NCBI GenBank assembly: GCA_017859335.1
Contig: JAFMNH010000004.1
Span: 1-49,983 of the forward strand
DNA: 49,983 nt
Reading direction: 5' to 3'
Source: Rhodothermales bacterium
GTDB taxonomy: Bacteria; Bacteroidota; Rhodothermia; Rhodothermales; UBA10348
A program made the position numbers and the translations under genes. Positions 1 to 9,084 of the stretch are shown here, in pieces; within the stretch, counting starts at the first letter, position 1, and each line of letters starts with the position of its first letter. The notes below the pieces were generated by a model. It was not told the origin of the DNA, ran no database searches, and was given only the letters and a program-made list of their open reading frames with translations.

Positions 1-846
1 AATGCGATGCCGCACGAGTCCCTCACATAAGGCGCGCATCGTGGCGACATTGTCGTTGATTCCGCGCAGCAAAACCGTCTGATTGCCCACCGGCACGCCG
101 GCCTTGAGCAGCCGATCGATGGCCGCACCGGCTTCATGTGTAAGCTCTTTGGGATGATTGAAATGCGTGTTCACCCAGACCGGGTGATGCTTTTCCAGAA
201 CGGCACAGAGTTCAGGCGTGATGCGCTGCGGGAGCTTGACCGGCATGCGGGATCCGATACGGATGATGTCCACATGCGCGATGGTTCGTAGCTCCGTGAG
301 CAGCCAGTCGATATTGGCATCGCCGAGTGTCAGAGGATCGCCGCCAGTAAGGAGAACATCCTTGATTTCCGGGTGCGCCGCGATGTAGGCGATGGCCTCG
401 CGCAGCTCGTCCTTGCGCATCATGAAGTCGGCCTCGCCCACCATCCTTTTTCTGAGACAATACCGGCAATAGATGGCGCACTGACTCGTCACGCAGAAAG
501 CCACCCGGTCCCTGTAATTATGGATAAGGTTCTTTACCGGTGAATGGGCCACTTCTTCCAGCGGGTCTTCCACCCCCACAAAATCGGGTGCCAGCTCACT
601 GGCCAGCGGTACGACCTGCCGCCGTACGGCACAGGAAGGATCAACCGGATCCATCAGCGACGCGTAATACGGCGTGATGGACCACTGGAATACGCCCTTG
701 GTACCCTCAATGCCGGCTTCCTCTTCTGCAGTCGGATCCATCCAGGTACGCAGCGCCTCGGCACTGCGGATCCGGTTGCGCATGTGCCAGCGCCAGTCAG
801 CCCACTGCTCTGGAGTGGCGTCCAACGGTATTTCGGGTACGGTCAT
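1..846 (-). CDS. KamA-family radical SAM protein (lysine 2,3-aminomutase-like), 3' end truncated by window edge
   Basis: Minus-strand reading frame from ATG at 844-846 runs off the window start; translation includes DRVAFCVTSQCAIYCRYCLRKRMVGEADF (CxxxCxxC radical SAM motif) and a GGDPL motif. Not in the ORF track because it is open at the edge. Confidence 0.9.
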   Translation of the reverse strand, partial: MTVPEIPLDATPEQWADWRWHMRNRIRSAEALRTWMDPTAEEEAGIEGTKGVFQWSITPYYASLMDPVDPSCAVRRQVVPLASELAPDFVGVEDPLEEVAHSPVKNLIHNYRDRVAFCVTSQCAIYCRYCLRKRMVGEADFMMRKDELREAIAYIAAHPEIKDVLLTGGDPLTLGDANIDWLLTELRTIAHVDIIRIGSRMPVKLPQRITPELCAVLEKHHPVWVNTHFNHPKELTHEAGAAIDRLLKAGVPVGNQTVLLRGINDNVATMRALCEGLVRHRI

Positions 847-852
847 GGGGAG

Positions 853-1830
853 TCAGGCGGTGACGCGCTTCAGTGCTTCGTCGAGCAGTGAGGCCAGAAA
901 ATCAGGATAAGACTGCCCCATCAACTCCGCCATGATGGCAAAGGTGCCGTCCGGGGCAAAGGTAGGGAGCGGATTGATCTCCAAAAACCACGGCTTCCCA
1001 TCCGCATCGACTCGGAAGTCCACACGGGCAAAGTCGTTGCACTCCAGCTTGTTGAAGACAACCAGGGCATCCCGCTGGAGTTGCCGTTCGAGTTCGGGCG
1101 TCAGGTCGCCCGGAAGAACCCACTCGTATTCGGCATCCTGCAGCCCTTCCCGTTCGAGGACATGCAGCCCGATACCGGTTTCCGCCTCCACCGCGCGCTG
1201 TATGACCGGCAGGGTCCGGGCCGGATCGTGACCAACAACGGCTACCGTGAACTCGCTGCCCTCGACGAAGGCCTCTACGAGGGCATCCTGTCCGTACGTT
1301 CGGATGACATGCCGGACCTGCGCCACCAGCGATGCCGGGGATTCGACTCGACTGTGTTTGGTGAGTCCCTTGGCAGAGCCCTCGTAGCGCGGCTTCACGA
1401 ACCACGGCCAGGTATCCGGGATGGGACAGGCTTCAGGTTCTGAAACAACGTGATACGCCGGAGTCGCCACGCTTGCCGCCCCGGCCAAATCCTTGGTCCA
1501 CGCCTTGTCCAGGCTAAGGCTCATGGTCAAGGCATCCGATCCCAGGTAGGGCACGCCCATCAGCTCGAACAGCGTCGGCGCTTCTCCCTCCCTGTTCCGG
1601 CTGCGGGCCCCTTCGGCAATCGACAACCCCACATCGAATCCGGGGTCATCCATCCTTTTAAGCAGATTCCGGGCCGGACCAATACGTATGGGCTCATGCC
1701 CCAGCGACCGGAATGCTTCTTCAAGCGCCACAACAGTCTCTTCCGGCTCGTTTTCAGCATCCGCGTCGAACGCTTCCCCCTCAATCCAGGGGTAGTCGTC
1801 GAACAGATCGTATACGAGGCCGATGCGCAT
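853..1830 (-). CDS. ATP-grasp protein, D-alanine-D-alanine ligase-like
   Basis: 325 aa; SIAEGARSRNREGEAPTLFELMGVPYLGSDALT, WFVKPRYEGSAKG and DFRVDADGKPWFLEINPLPTF are typical of Ddl-like ATP-grasp enzymes. Confidence 0.85.
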   Translation of the reverse strand: MRIGLVYDLFDDYPWIEGEAFDADAENEPEETVVALEEAFRSLGHEPIRIGPARNLLKRMDDPGFDVGLSIAEGARSRNREGEAPTLFELMGVPYLGSDALTMSLSLDKAWTKDLAGAASVATPAYHVVSEPEACPIPDTWPWFVKPRYEGSAKGLTKHSRVESPASLVAQVRHVIRTYGQDALVEAFVEGSEFTVAVVGHDPARTLPVIQRAVEAETGIGLHVLEREGLQDAEYEWVLPGDLTPELERQLQRDALVVFNKLECNDFARVDFRVDADGKPWFLEINPLPTFAPDGTFAIMAELMGQSYPDFLASLLDEALKRVTA

Positions 1831-1916
1831 GGTAGTCGTGGTTTGGGTGGGTCGAACCTACAACCATTTCCACAGGACGTGCTATACTACCGCCACACAA
1901 TTCATCCCTTCCTGTC

Positions 1917-2717
1917 ATGCATCGCTTCCTCCCGATACTCCTTGTCCTCTTGCTTCCGGCCTGTCAATCCGCAGAGCAGCCGCCCATGACCTTCCCCGAA
2001 GGAACCATCGTGGACATGTCCTATGCCTTTAACGACGAAACGATCTATTGGCCCACGGCTCCCGGGTTTGACAAAAACACGGATTTCGAGGGCATTACGC
2101 CAGCGGGATTCTGGTACACCGCCTACACTGTGACGACGGCCGAGCACGGAGGTACCCACCTGGATGCCCCTATCCACTTCAGTGAAGGCAAGCATGCTGC
2201 TGATCAGATTCCACTTGAGCGTCTGATGGGCTCCGCTGTGGTTGTGGATGTGAGCGAACAGGCTGCCGGCAACCGGGACCATCTTATTTCGGTTGATGAC
2301 ATCATGGCGCACGAGCACGAACATGGCGCCATTCCGGATGGGTCGATCCTGCTATTCCGTACCGGGTTCGGGCAGTACTGGCCGGACCGAGAAGCCTACA
2401 TGGGCACGGCCGAACGCGGGCAGGATGCCGTGGCGCTGCTTCACTTCCCCGGCATCGACCCCGTAGCCGCGCAGTGGATCGTGGACAATCGTTCAATAAA
2501 AGCAGTCGGCATCGATACACCGAGTATCGACTATGGACAGTCCGCCCTCTTCGAAAGCCATCAGATCCTTTTCGGCCAGAACATCCCTGCCTTCGAGAAT
2601 GTGGCGAACCTGGACCAGCTACCGGTAACGGGCGCCACCGTCATCGCCCTGCCCATGAAAATCGAAGGCGGCTCGGGCGGGCCGCTGCGCATGGTGGGCA
2701 TTGTACCGGAAGGCTGA
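1917..2717 (+). CDS. Cyclase family protein (kynurenine formamidase-like), putative lipoprotein
   Basis: HGGTHLDAPIHF motif; N-terminal MHRFLPILLVLLLPACQ resembles a lipoprotein signal peptide. Confidence 0.85.
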   Translation: MHRFLPILLVLLLPACQSAEQPPMTFPEGTIVDMSYAFNDETIYWPTAPGFDKNTDFEGITPAGFWYTAYTVTTAEHGGTHLDAPIHFSEGKHAADQIPLERLMGSAVVVDVSEQAAGNRDHLISVDDIMAHEHEHGAIPDGSILLFRTGFGQYWPDREAYMGTAERGQDAVALLHFPGIDPVAAQWIVDNRSIKAVGIDTPSIDYGQSALFESHQILFGQNIPAFENVANLDQLPVTGATVIALPMKIEGGSGGPLRMVGIVPEG

Positions 2718-2823
2718 GCACGCGGTAACCTCGCCGGGGTCGATTTGGCCAACGGGTCATGAATGGAACAGGCTTTGGGTTCGTCCATAGAGGGATAATC
2801 CACCCTGAATTGCCCCTGAGCGC

Positions 2824-3363
2824 ATGCGTTCGTTGGTCCTGGCCAGGAAGATCCATTACTGGTCCACCCTTTTCATTGCCCTGCCCATCCTGCTGGTGCT
2901 GGTAACGGGTCTGCTCCTGCAGGTCAAGAAGCAGTGGACGTGGGTGCAACCCGAAGAGCAGCGCGGCACGCCAACGGATTCACCGATTACCTTGGCCGAA
3001 TCCGTGGCCATCATGACCGCGCATCCCGAGGTCGGTATCAGCGACTGGGAGGACATTGACCGCTTTGACGTACGCCCGTCAAAAGGCATGATGAAGGTGC
3101 GCCTGGAAGATGGCCGCGAGGTACAGATCGACCTCTCGGATGGCCGCATCCTGCAGATCGAGCACCGCCGAACGGACCTGATCGAATCCCTCCACGATGG
3201 CTCTTGGTTCGGTGGCGATGTCAGCAAGCTGGGACTCTTCCTGCCGGCCGCCATCATCCTACTCGGCATGTGGATCACCGGCATCTGGATGTTCTGGGCG
3301 CCCATCCCCATCCGCCGCAGGCGGCGCCGGATGCATGAGGCCAACCAAGAAGTGGCCGTCTGA
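2824..3363 (+). CDS. PepSY-associated transmembrane protein
   Basis: N-terminal RKIHYWSTLFIALPILLVLVTGLLLQVKK; central EDGREVQIDLSDGRILQIEHR; C-terminal transmembrane helix. Confidence 0.75.
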   Translation: MRSLVLARKIHYWSTLFIALPILLVLVTGLLLQVKKQWTWVQPEEQRGTPTDSPITLAESVAIMTAHPEVGISDWEDIDRFDVRPSKGMMKVRLEDGREVQIDLSDGRILQIEHRRTDLIESLHDGSWFGGDVSKLGLFLPAAIILLGMWITGIWMFWAPIPIRRRRRRMHEANQEVAV

Positions 3364-3370
3364 TCCGCTC

Positions 3371-4246
3371 TCAGTGCAACGAGATATGCTTGAGGAAGCG
3401 CCCAACGGCACTGGCCGATCCCATCCAGCCCAGGGCACAGCCCGAACCGGTCAGTACCACGCTGAACACGAGTACCCCGGGCAGTGCCAGAGGCTCCAAT
3501 TGTGGAACGTAGGCCATGGCGGCCCGCTGGATGAACCAGAGGAGGAAAAGCGCCAGGATGGAGGAAAGGAACCCCTGGATAACCCCTTCGACAATGAAGG
3601 GTTTGCGGATGAACCCATCGGTTGCACCCACCAGTTTCATCGTCCGGATCATGAGGCGACGGGCGTAAATGGCCAAGCGGATGGTATTGGCGACGAGGAA
3701 AACCGAGGCCAACAGGACCAATGCGCCGATGGATATGCCGATAAGCGATATAAGGCGAAGATTACTCTCCACCTTCGTCAACAGGGCCTGGTTGAAGACC
3801 ACCTCATCCACGCGATTCCAAGAGGCGAACTCGGCAACCAATACGCTGAGGCTGTCGGCATTGATGTAATCCGGCTCTACGCGGACGCGGATTGAGGCTG
3901 GCAGAAAGGTGCCGTCAAAGAAGATATCGGCCTCCTCGCCAAATTCCTGCCGGAAGATCTCCTGTGCCCGCTCTTTGCTGATGAACTCGGCCTGCGCCAC
4001 ACCGGGCGTAGAGCGGGCGCGCTCGAAGAGCGATACAGCCACCGTATCCGACGTGTCCTCCAAGAACAGCTCTACCTCCCCGACCCGTTGCTTGAGCCAC
4101 TCTGAAATGCCCCGTGCCTGCCATGTTACGATGGCGAACAGACCCACCATGACGAGCGCTGCTGTCATGGCACTCGTCGCGGCCACCGATGAAAACGATG
4201 CCCGTCTGAAGCCGGCCAGTCCCTCCTTGATCGAATAAGGCAGCAT
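3371..4246 (-). CDS. ftsX: FtsX-like cell division permease
   Basis: 291 aa; four-helix topology, ECD with FISKERAQEIFRQEFGEEADIF, and IYARRLMIRTMKLVGATDGFIRKPFIVEGVIQG. Confidence 0.88.
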   Translation of the reverse strand: MLPYSIKEGLAGFRRASFSSVAATSAMTAALVMVGLFAIVTWQARGISEWLKQRVGEVELFLEDTSDTVAVSLFERARSTPGVAQAEFISKERAQEIFRQEFGEEADIFFDGTFLPASIRVRVEPDYINADSLSVLVAEFASWNRVDEVVFNQALLTKVESNLRLISLIGISIGALVLLASVFLVANTIRLAIYARRLMIRTMKLVGATDGFIRKPFIVEGVIQGFLSSILALFLLWFIQRAAMAYVPQLEPLALPGVLVFSVVLTGSGCALGWMGSASAVGRFLKHISLH

Positions 4247-4279
4247 GGTGATGGTGTCTTTGGATGGTCCCCGAGAGGT

Positions 4280-6916
4280 CTACATGCCGTGCATGAGCAT
4301 GATGCTGTTGATCAGGAGCCGGGTCGGGCCAAGCCAGAACATGCGATACTGCGTTTTATCGAGCAGCAATACAACCTTTCCCGATCCCATCGGCTGCACG
4401 CCGGCAAACAGGTTGCCCGCCAGCTTTTCCTGGTTCTCGTCGGAGGCGAAACCCGAGGCCAGCAGATTCGAGGCGTCGCGGTCATAATACCCCACCGAGT
4501 GCATGGATCGGGAAGGTTTGATGGCGTCTGTGCCGAACTTCAGGGTGTACATCCGGTCCGGCATGCCAGCCGCCAGCGGATGAGAGTTGTCGATGATGGC
4601 CCGGAAAGCGGATCCGGAAATCCGACTGACATTGGTCGAATCGCTACGATCCTCGTAACGCGTGTAGACGCGCTCATCCACAGCGGGCTCATCCTCCTTT
4701 GCGCCCTCCACCCGGACCATCTCGGCAGACGTCAGGCCCGTGCGTTCCTTGGTTACCTGGGCTGCTGCACTTTCTGAGGCAACCAAGGTACCACCCTGCC
4801 GAACCCAACGTTGCAGACGAGCTGTCTGCGTCGAGTCCAGGAGGGCACCCACATTGCCGGGCGGAAATACCAGGACATCCACCTCGTCCAGATCCAGGGA
4901 AGAGAAATTATCCCCCCGGACCCGGTCGATCCCCCACTGTACCCGCTGATCAAACAGATACCAGATCTGACCGGCGGTCTCTGAGCTGAACGGGCTGTCG
5001 AGCATGAGTACGACCCGAGGCTTTTCAATGACCCGGGAATCAGCCGAGGCCAGGTCCATGCCACGATCCACCCGGCTCGCATCATACCCCTCAATCTGCA
5101 CCCCGGCTTCTGCTGCAATCCGCTGCATGTCAGTGCCGATCGTCTCCATCTTGTCCCGATTGCGGCCCTTGAGCACGATAATGGATCCAACCGGGTAGTC
5201 CTTTTCTCCAATACCGAACGTGCGGCGAGCGGCGCGAACGTCATACCCGGCGTCCCACAGCATGCCGAGTGCGCGTGGCGCTTCGCGCTGTCGCCAGTCG
5301 ATGACGTAGCCATAGCGCGCCTCGGGGTTGGTCACGCCAGACGGGCGCTCGGGTGCCGCAGAAACGGATTCGGTTTTGACACTGATGGTGCGCTGCGTCC
5401 AAGCGGCCCCTTGCAGGTTGTACGCCAGCGGCACGGACCACGTGGACATGTCGTACATGTCGTAGGACTCGATTTCCATCTGGCGCTGCATCAACGTATT
5501 GACCAAGACATGCCGCGCCTGATCGGTCGGAACGATCCAGGTACCGGCATCAAACGAGTGCCTGTCCGTTCGTGCGGTCCAGTAGTCCGCCGCTTCGATG
5601 GTGAAGGCCTCCGTGGCACGTTCCACCTCAATGCCGTGCTCCAGCAGAAGGGCGATGACATCGGTCACGTACCCGTGCCCACCATCATCCGGAATCAGGT
5701 ACGCCGTGGTGGGGTTGTCCGATGTGGAGGGGTCGAAGAACCTCCGGAAATAGGACATCAAGTCCTGACGGTGTCGGACAGATGCTTCGACGACGGCCAT
5801 GGACGTTGCAAAGTGATCCCAAGCGCGCTGGCGCAGGGTGAGGACATATCCATCATTGGTTTCCACCGCGCGTCCGCCCCGGCTGTGTCCGCCTTGTTCG
5901 GCCAGCATGCCGATGCCGCCCAACATGCTCGGGTAGGACGAGCCGTATCCCGGGTAGAAGAACTCGAAGGATTCCCGGGTGAAATAGTTCACCTGGTTGC
6001 GCGCCAGCGCTTCGCCGCTGGCGCGCCCGAACATGTCGGCCCACGACTCATAGGCCTCGGGCAGGTTCAGGTTACGGGGCGCCTTGCCCGGCATGGTGAA
6101 GTAGTTGTTGTTGAAGCCCTGCTCGTGATAGTCCATATGCACCTGGGGCATCCACTCCTGGTAGACCCGGATGCGTCCCTGCGATTCGGGGTGCACCAGC
6201 CACATCCAGTCCCGGTTCAGATCAAACCAGTAATGGTTGGTCCGTCCACCCGGCCACGGCTCCGTGTGCTCGAGGTCATCAGCGCTTACTCGTAGTTGAC
6301 TCGAGCGCATGGACTTGTACCAATAGACATAGCGGTCCCGACCATCCGGGTTGAGCACCGGGTCGATAAGCACGACCGACTGATCCAGCAGCGTGGTAAT
6401 ATATTCGCTCTCTCCAGCGGCCAAGAGGTAAAGCACTTCCAGTGCGCTTTCCGTGCTGGAGGGTTCATTGCCGTGCACGTTGTAGCTGAGCCACGTGACA
6501 ACAGGATTATCAGCCAGGATTTCGGCCGCGCGCGCCTCGTCCGTGTCGGGATCGGCCAGTTCCCGGTTGGCAGCCTTGATGCCATCGAGGCGGGCATGGT
6601 TCTCGGGCGAGGTGACCGTCAGTAGATGCAGCGACCGGCCCTCGTACGTGCGACCGTATTCTTGAACCGTGACCCGATCCGAGGCGTCCGCCAAAGCGTA
6701 CAGGTACCGGACGACGTCGGCATGCAGCGTATAGGTCTCTCCCGTATCGCGACCGAGGAAATCCGAGGGAGATGGCACGGCGTCATTGCGCGGAATTTCC
6801 GGGGCAAACTCGAAGGCCTCCGGTAGCAGGACATGCTGGGCCTGAGCAGCGGGGTGCATAGCCAGCGGCGCTACCAGAAGGAGCAGAAGCAGGACGCGGA
6901 GGAATCGAATGTCCAT
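4280..6916 (-). CDS. M14-family zinc carboxypeptidase, secreted
   Basis: Start chosen at MDIRFLRVLLLLLLVAPLAMHPAAQA (signal peptide) rather than the ORF start at 7111; NVHGNEPSSTESALEVLYLL zinc-binding motif; DPVLNPDGRDRY; DYHEQGFNNNYFTMPG. Confidence 0.88.
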   Translation of the reverse strand: MDIRFLRVLLLLLLVAPLAMHPAAQAQHVLLPEAFEFAPEIPRNDAVPSPSDFLGRDTGETYTLHADVVRYLYALADASDRVTVQEYGRTYEGRSLHLLTVTSPENHARLDGIKAANRELADPDTDEARAAEILADNPVVTWLSYNVHGNEPSSTESALEVLYLLAAGESEYITTLLDQSVVLIDPVLNPDGRDRYVYWYKSMRSSQLRVSADDLEHTEPWPGGRTNHYWFDLNRDWMWLVHPESQGRIRVYQEWMPQVHMDYHEQGFNNNYFTMPGKAPRNLNLPEAYESWADMFGRASGEALARNQVNYFTRESFEFFYPGYGSSYPSMLGGIGMLAEQGGHSRGGRAVETNDGYVLTLRQRAWDHFATSMAVVEASVRHRQDLMSYFRRFFDPSTSDNPTTAYLIPDDGGHGYVTDVIALLLEHGIEVERATEAFTIEAADYWTARTDRHSFDAGTWIVPTDQARHVLVNTLMQRQMEIESYDMYDMSTWSVPLAYNLQGAAWTQRTISVKTESVSAAPERPSGVTNPEARYGYVIDWRQREAPRALGMLWDAGYDVRAARRTFGIGEKDYPVGSIIVLKGRNRDKMETIGTDMQRIAAEAGVQIEGYDASRVDRGMDLASADSRVIEKPRVVLMLDSPFSSETAGQIWYLFDQRVQWGIDRVRGDNFSSLDLDEVDVLVFPPGNVGALLDSTQTARLQRWVRQGGTLVASESAAAQVTKERTGLTSAEMVRVEGAKEDEPAVDERVYTRYEDRSDSTNVSRISGSAFRAIIDNSHPLAAGMPDRMYTLKFGTDAIKPSRSMHSVGYYDRDASNLLASGFASDENQEKLAGNLFAGVQPMGSGKVVLLLDKTQYRMFWLGPTRLLINSIMLMHGM

Positions 6917-7011
6917 GATGCGAAAAGAAAAAGATGATGGAAGCCGTGGGATGGCCAGCGGTCGCGAGCGATGTACGGCATGAACGAGAAGCATCTTGTG
7001 ATGTTGCTGTG

Positions 7012-8607
7012 TCAGAACGCAACCACAAAAGGGACCGTTCGAAGGACCCTGCCGTCCTGGACACGCATGCGGTACACACCGGGGGGCAGACGCGAAATGT
7101 CGACGCTCCATTCGCCTATCGGACCTTCCCGTCCTTGCAGGAGCAACCGACCGACCATGTCTTCAACCGCCCAATAGATGGGGTATCCTGAGGTGCGGGT
7201 GTCCAAGCGGAGCCGAATGGTGCTCGTGGCCGGATTGGGCCACAGCTCCATGCGCCCCTTTTCGGGACGCTCTCTGGGGGCAGGACGTCCATCGGTAACG
7301 GTAGCGACAGCAAACCCGCGACGAAGCAGCACGGAGCGTACCTGGTCGGCGACAGCCGCTCCGAAAAGACGAAACGCAGTCTGCAAAAGCGTGGCACGTG
7401 CCTCCTCAAAGTGGGTTTGCGCGGTGTGTTGACGCGCTGTTTCCAGGATGATCTGATCAGCCTTGTCGGGGCCTGTCGCCGACCGGACATCCCAGAGCGT
7501 TGCGGCCCAGATCATGGCCCAAACGTAGAGGTTCGATGCGTTATTCCACGACTGTTTGCACTTTCGGTCCCCCTCGTGGTAGCGCGTACAGCTGCCGTAC
7601 CTGAGCGTAGACAGAGGGCTTCCACGTCGCCAATTCCATTCCTCGGGATTCAGTTCAAGGGTACGCAGGTCCGTCGCATTGACCGGACCCTGGCAGTGCG
7701 CGCGCGGCGGACAGGTAACCAACCACTCGGCAATCCGGGGATCATCCGTCCAGGTGGCCGTGAAATAATCGGCGTAAGCCTCGTGCAGCGCTCGGGGCTC
7801 ATCCGCATTCCCGATTCCGATTTCGAAGCCGAGAGAGGCCATCACGAGGTGGCTGTACTCGTGATAGATGAGGTCATCGGAGAGCGCTCCATTCTTCATG
7901 AAGATGCTTCCTACCCCCAATTTCATGGACCGGGTGGTCCAATCGGCGAAGCCACCATCACCAGCCACATGTACCCTTGCCTGCGCCTGGAAATCAATGT
8001 CGAGGCCCATCCTCTGCTCCCAGAACTCCCTCGCAAAGCGATCCACGTGGTAGTACACATTCACGGCATCGAAAGCGGGACACTCCGCCAGGTCGACCAT
8101 GCAGTGCACGGCTTCGGTCGTATCGGGAGCAAACGTGAAGGCCCCATCGATCGCCTTGGCGGCTACTCCGATGCCATCGAGACGATCCGAGCCCGCGCGT
8201 ACGAACTCGCCGTCGAGGGCAGACCCGTTCCCCAGCAGGCCCTGCAGCGTAACCTCCGTAGCCTCGCCCCCCGACGGATTCGTCTCGTAAACACGGGCCA
8301 ACGCACTGTGCCGAAACGTTCCCGTCGGCTCGATCGGAAGCGTCCACAGCGGCGTCATGGCGCCCTCATCCACCGCTGAAGGGGCCATTCCTGCTAACTG
8401 AAGGGATGAATCAATCGGACACGCTGCCTCGACGGCCGGATCAGGCAAGAGGGCTCCCTGTTGCGCCTGCGCAGGAACAACCACCAGGGCCAAAAAAACA
8501 ATGTGTACCGGGGGACGCACGCGGATGGGTATCCTGTTCGAAAACCAGGACAACGAACCCGCTTCAAATAGGCTCGAAACGGTTCTCTGCCCGGTTCTTG
8601 CGAACAC
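7012..8607 (-). CDS. Secreted HEXXH metallopeptidase with C-terminal T9SS type A sorting domain
   Basis: YHEYSHLVMASLG (HEXXH); C-terminal LWPNPATSTIRLRLDT...GVYRMRVQDGRVLRTVPFVV typical of T9SS CTD. True start uncertain: the signal peptide-like VHIVFLALVVVPAQAQ lies internally, possibly from a GTG start. Confidence 0.75.
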   Translation of the reverse strand: MFARTGQRTVSSLFEAGSLSWFSNRIPIRVRPPVHIVFLALVVVPAQAQQGALLPDPAVEAACPIDSSLQLAGMAPSAVDEGAMTPLWTLPIEPTGTFRHSALARVYETNPSGGEATEVTLQGLLGNGSALDGEFVRAGSDRLDGIGVAAKAIDGAFTFAPDTTEAVHCMVDLAECPAFDAVNVYYHVDRFAREFWEQRMGLDIDFQAQARVHVAGDGGFADWTTRSMKLGVGSIFMKNGALSDDLIYHEYSHLVMASLGFEIGIGNADEPRALHEAYADYFTATWTDDPRIAEWLVTCPPRAHCQGPVNATDLRTLELNPEEWNWRRGSPLSTLRYGSCTRYHEGDRKCKQSWNNASNLYVWAMIWAATLWDVRSATGPDKADQIILETARQHTAQTHFEEARATLLQTAFRLFGAAVADQVRSVLLRRGFAVATVTDGRPAPRERPEKGRMELWPNPATSTIRLRLDTRTSGYPIYWAVEDMVGRLLLQGREGPIGEWSVDISRLPPGVYRMRVQDGRVLRTVPFVVAF

Positions 8608-9052
8608 TCTCAGGATCGAAAACTCTGCCGTTCATGGCAAGATAGACGCCGAAGGGCAATGATTGAACGGCGCCCACGGCGACGCCGATATTGAACTCGG
8701 CGTCGGTCTCCCTGAAACGTGCTGGCGTCAACGAGCCGACAAGAACAACCGTCTTGACCTGTCCCACCCGGTCCTTGAGGGCCTTGGCCGTCTCGACCAT
8801 CGTATCGGTGCCGTGCGTGACGATTACACGATCGGTATCCGCTGCAGCTACGGCATCTACGATAAGACGCCGATCCGCCTCGGTCATGTCCAGACTGTCC
8901 TTATAAAACAGCTCCGTCACATCGAAGGGAAACGTGACACCCACCCGGTCCAGAATGCTCTTGATCTGCGGCTCGCCCACCTTGTAGTCGCTCTTGGCGT
9001 CGAAGTAGACCTTGTCGATGGTCCCTCCGGTGGTGAAGATGGCAAGCTTCAT
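8564..9052 (-). CDS. Short asparaginase-domain protein (N-terminal L-asparaginase domain only)
   Basis: Starts MKLAIFTTGGTIDKVYFD; VTHGTDTMVETAKAL and VLVGSLTPARFRETDAEFNIG; only about 162 aa. Confidence 0.85.
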   Translation of the reverse strand: MKLAIFTTGGTIDKVYFDAKSDYKVGEPQIKSILDRVGVTFPFDVTELFYKDSLDMTEADRRLIVDAVAAADTDRVIVTHGTDTMVETAKALKDRVGQVKTVVLVGSLTPARFRETDAEFNIGVAVGAVQSLPFGVYLAMNGRVFDPESVRKNRAENRFEPI

Positions 9053-9084
9053 GCGGGTGATGGATTTGGTGGGAATGGCGGAGA

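Noticed and set aside
1450-1989. Many overlapping antisense or out-of-frame ORFs in the track (for example 1450..1989 +, 5411..6295 +, 12712..13668 +, 28070..29179 -)
   Set aside because: They lie opposite or out of frame with clearly recognisable genes, show low-complexity Arg/Pro/Ser-rich translations and no family resemblance; typical of GC-rich shadow ORFs.
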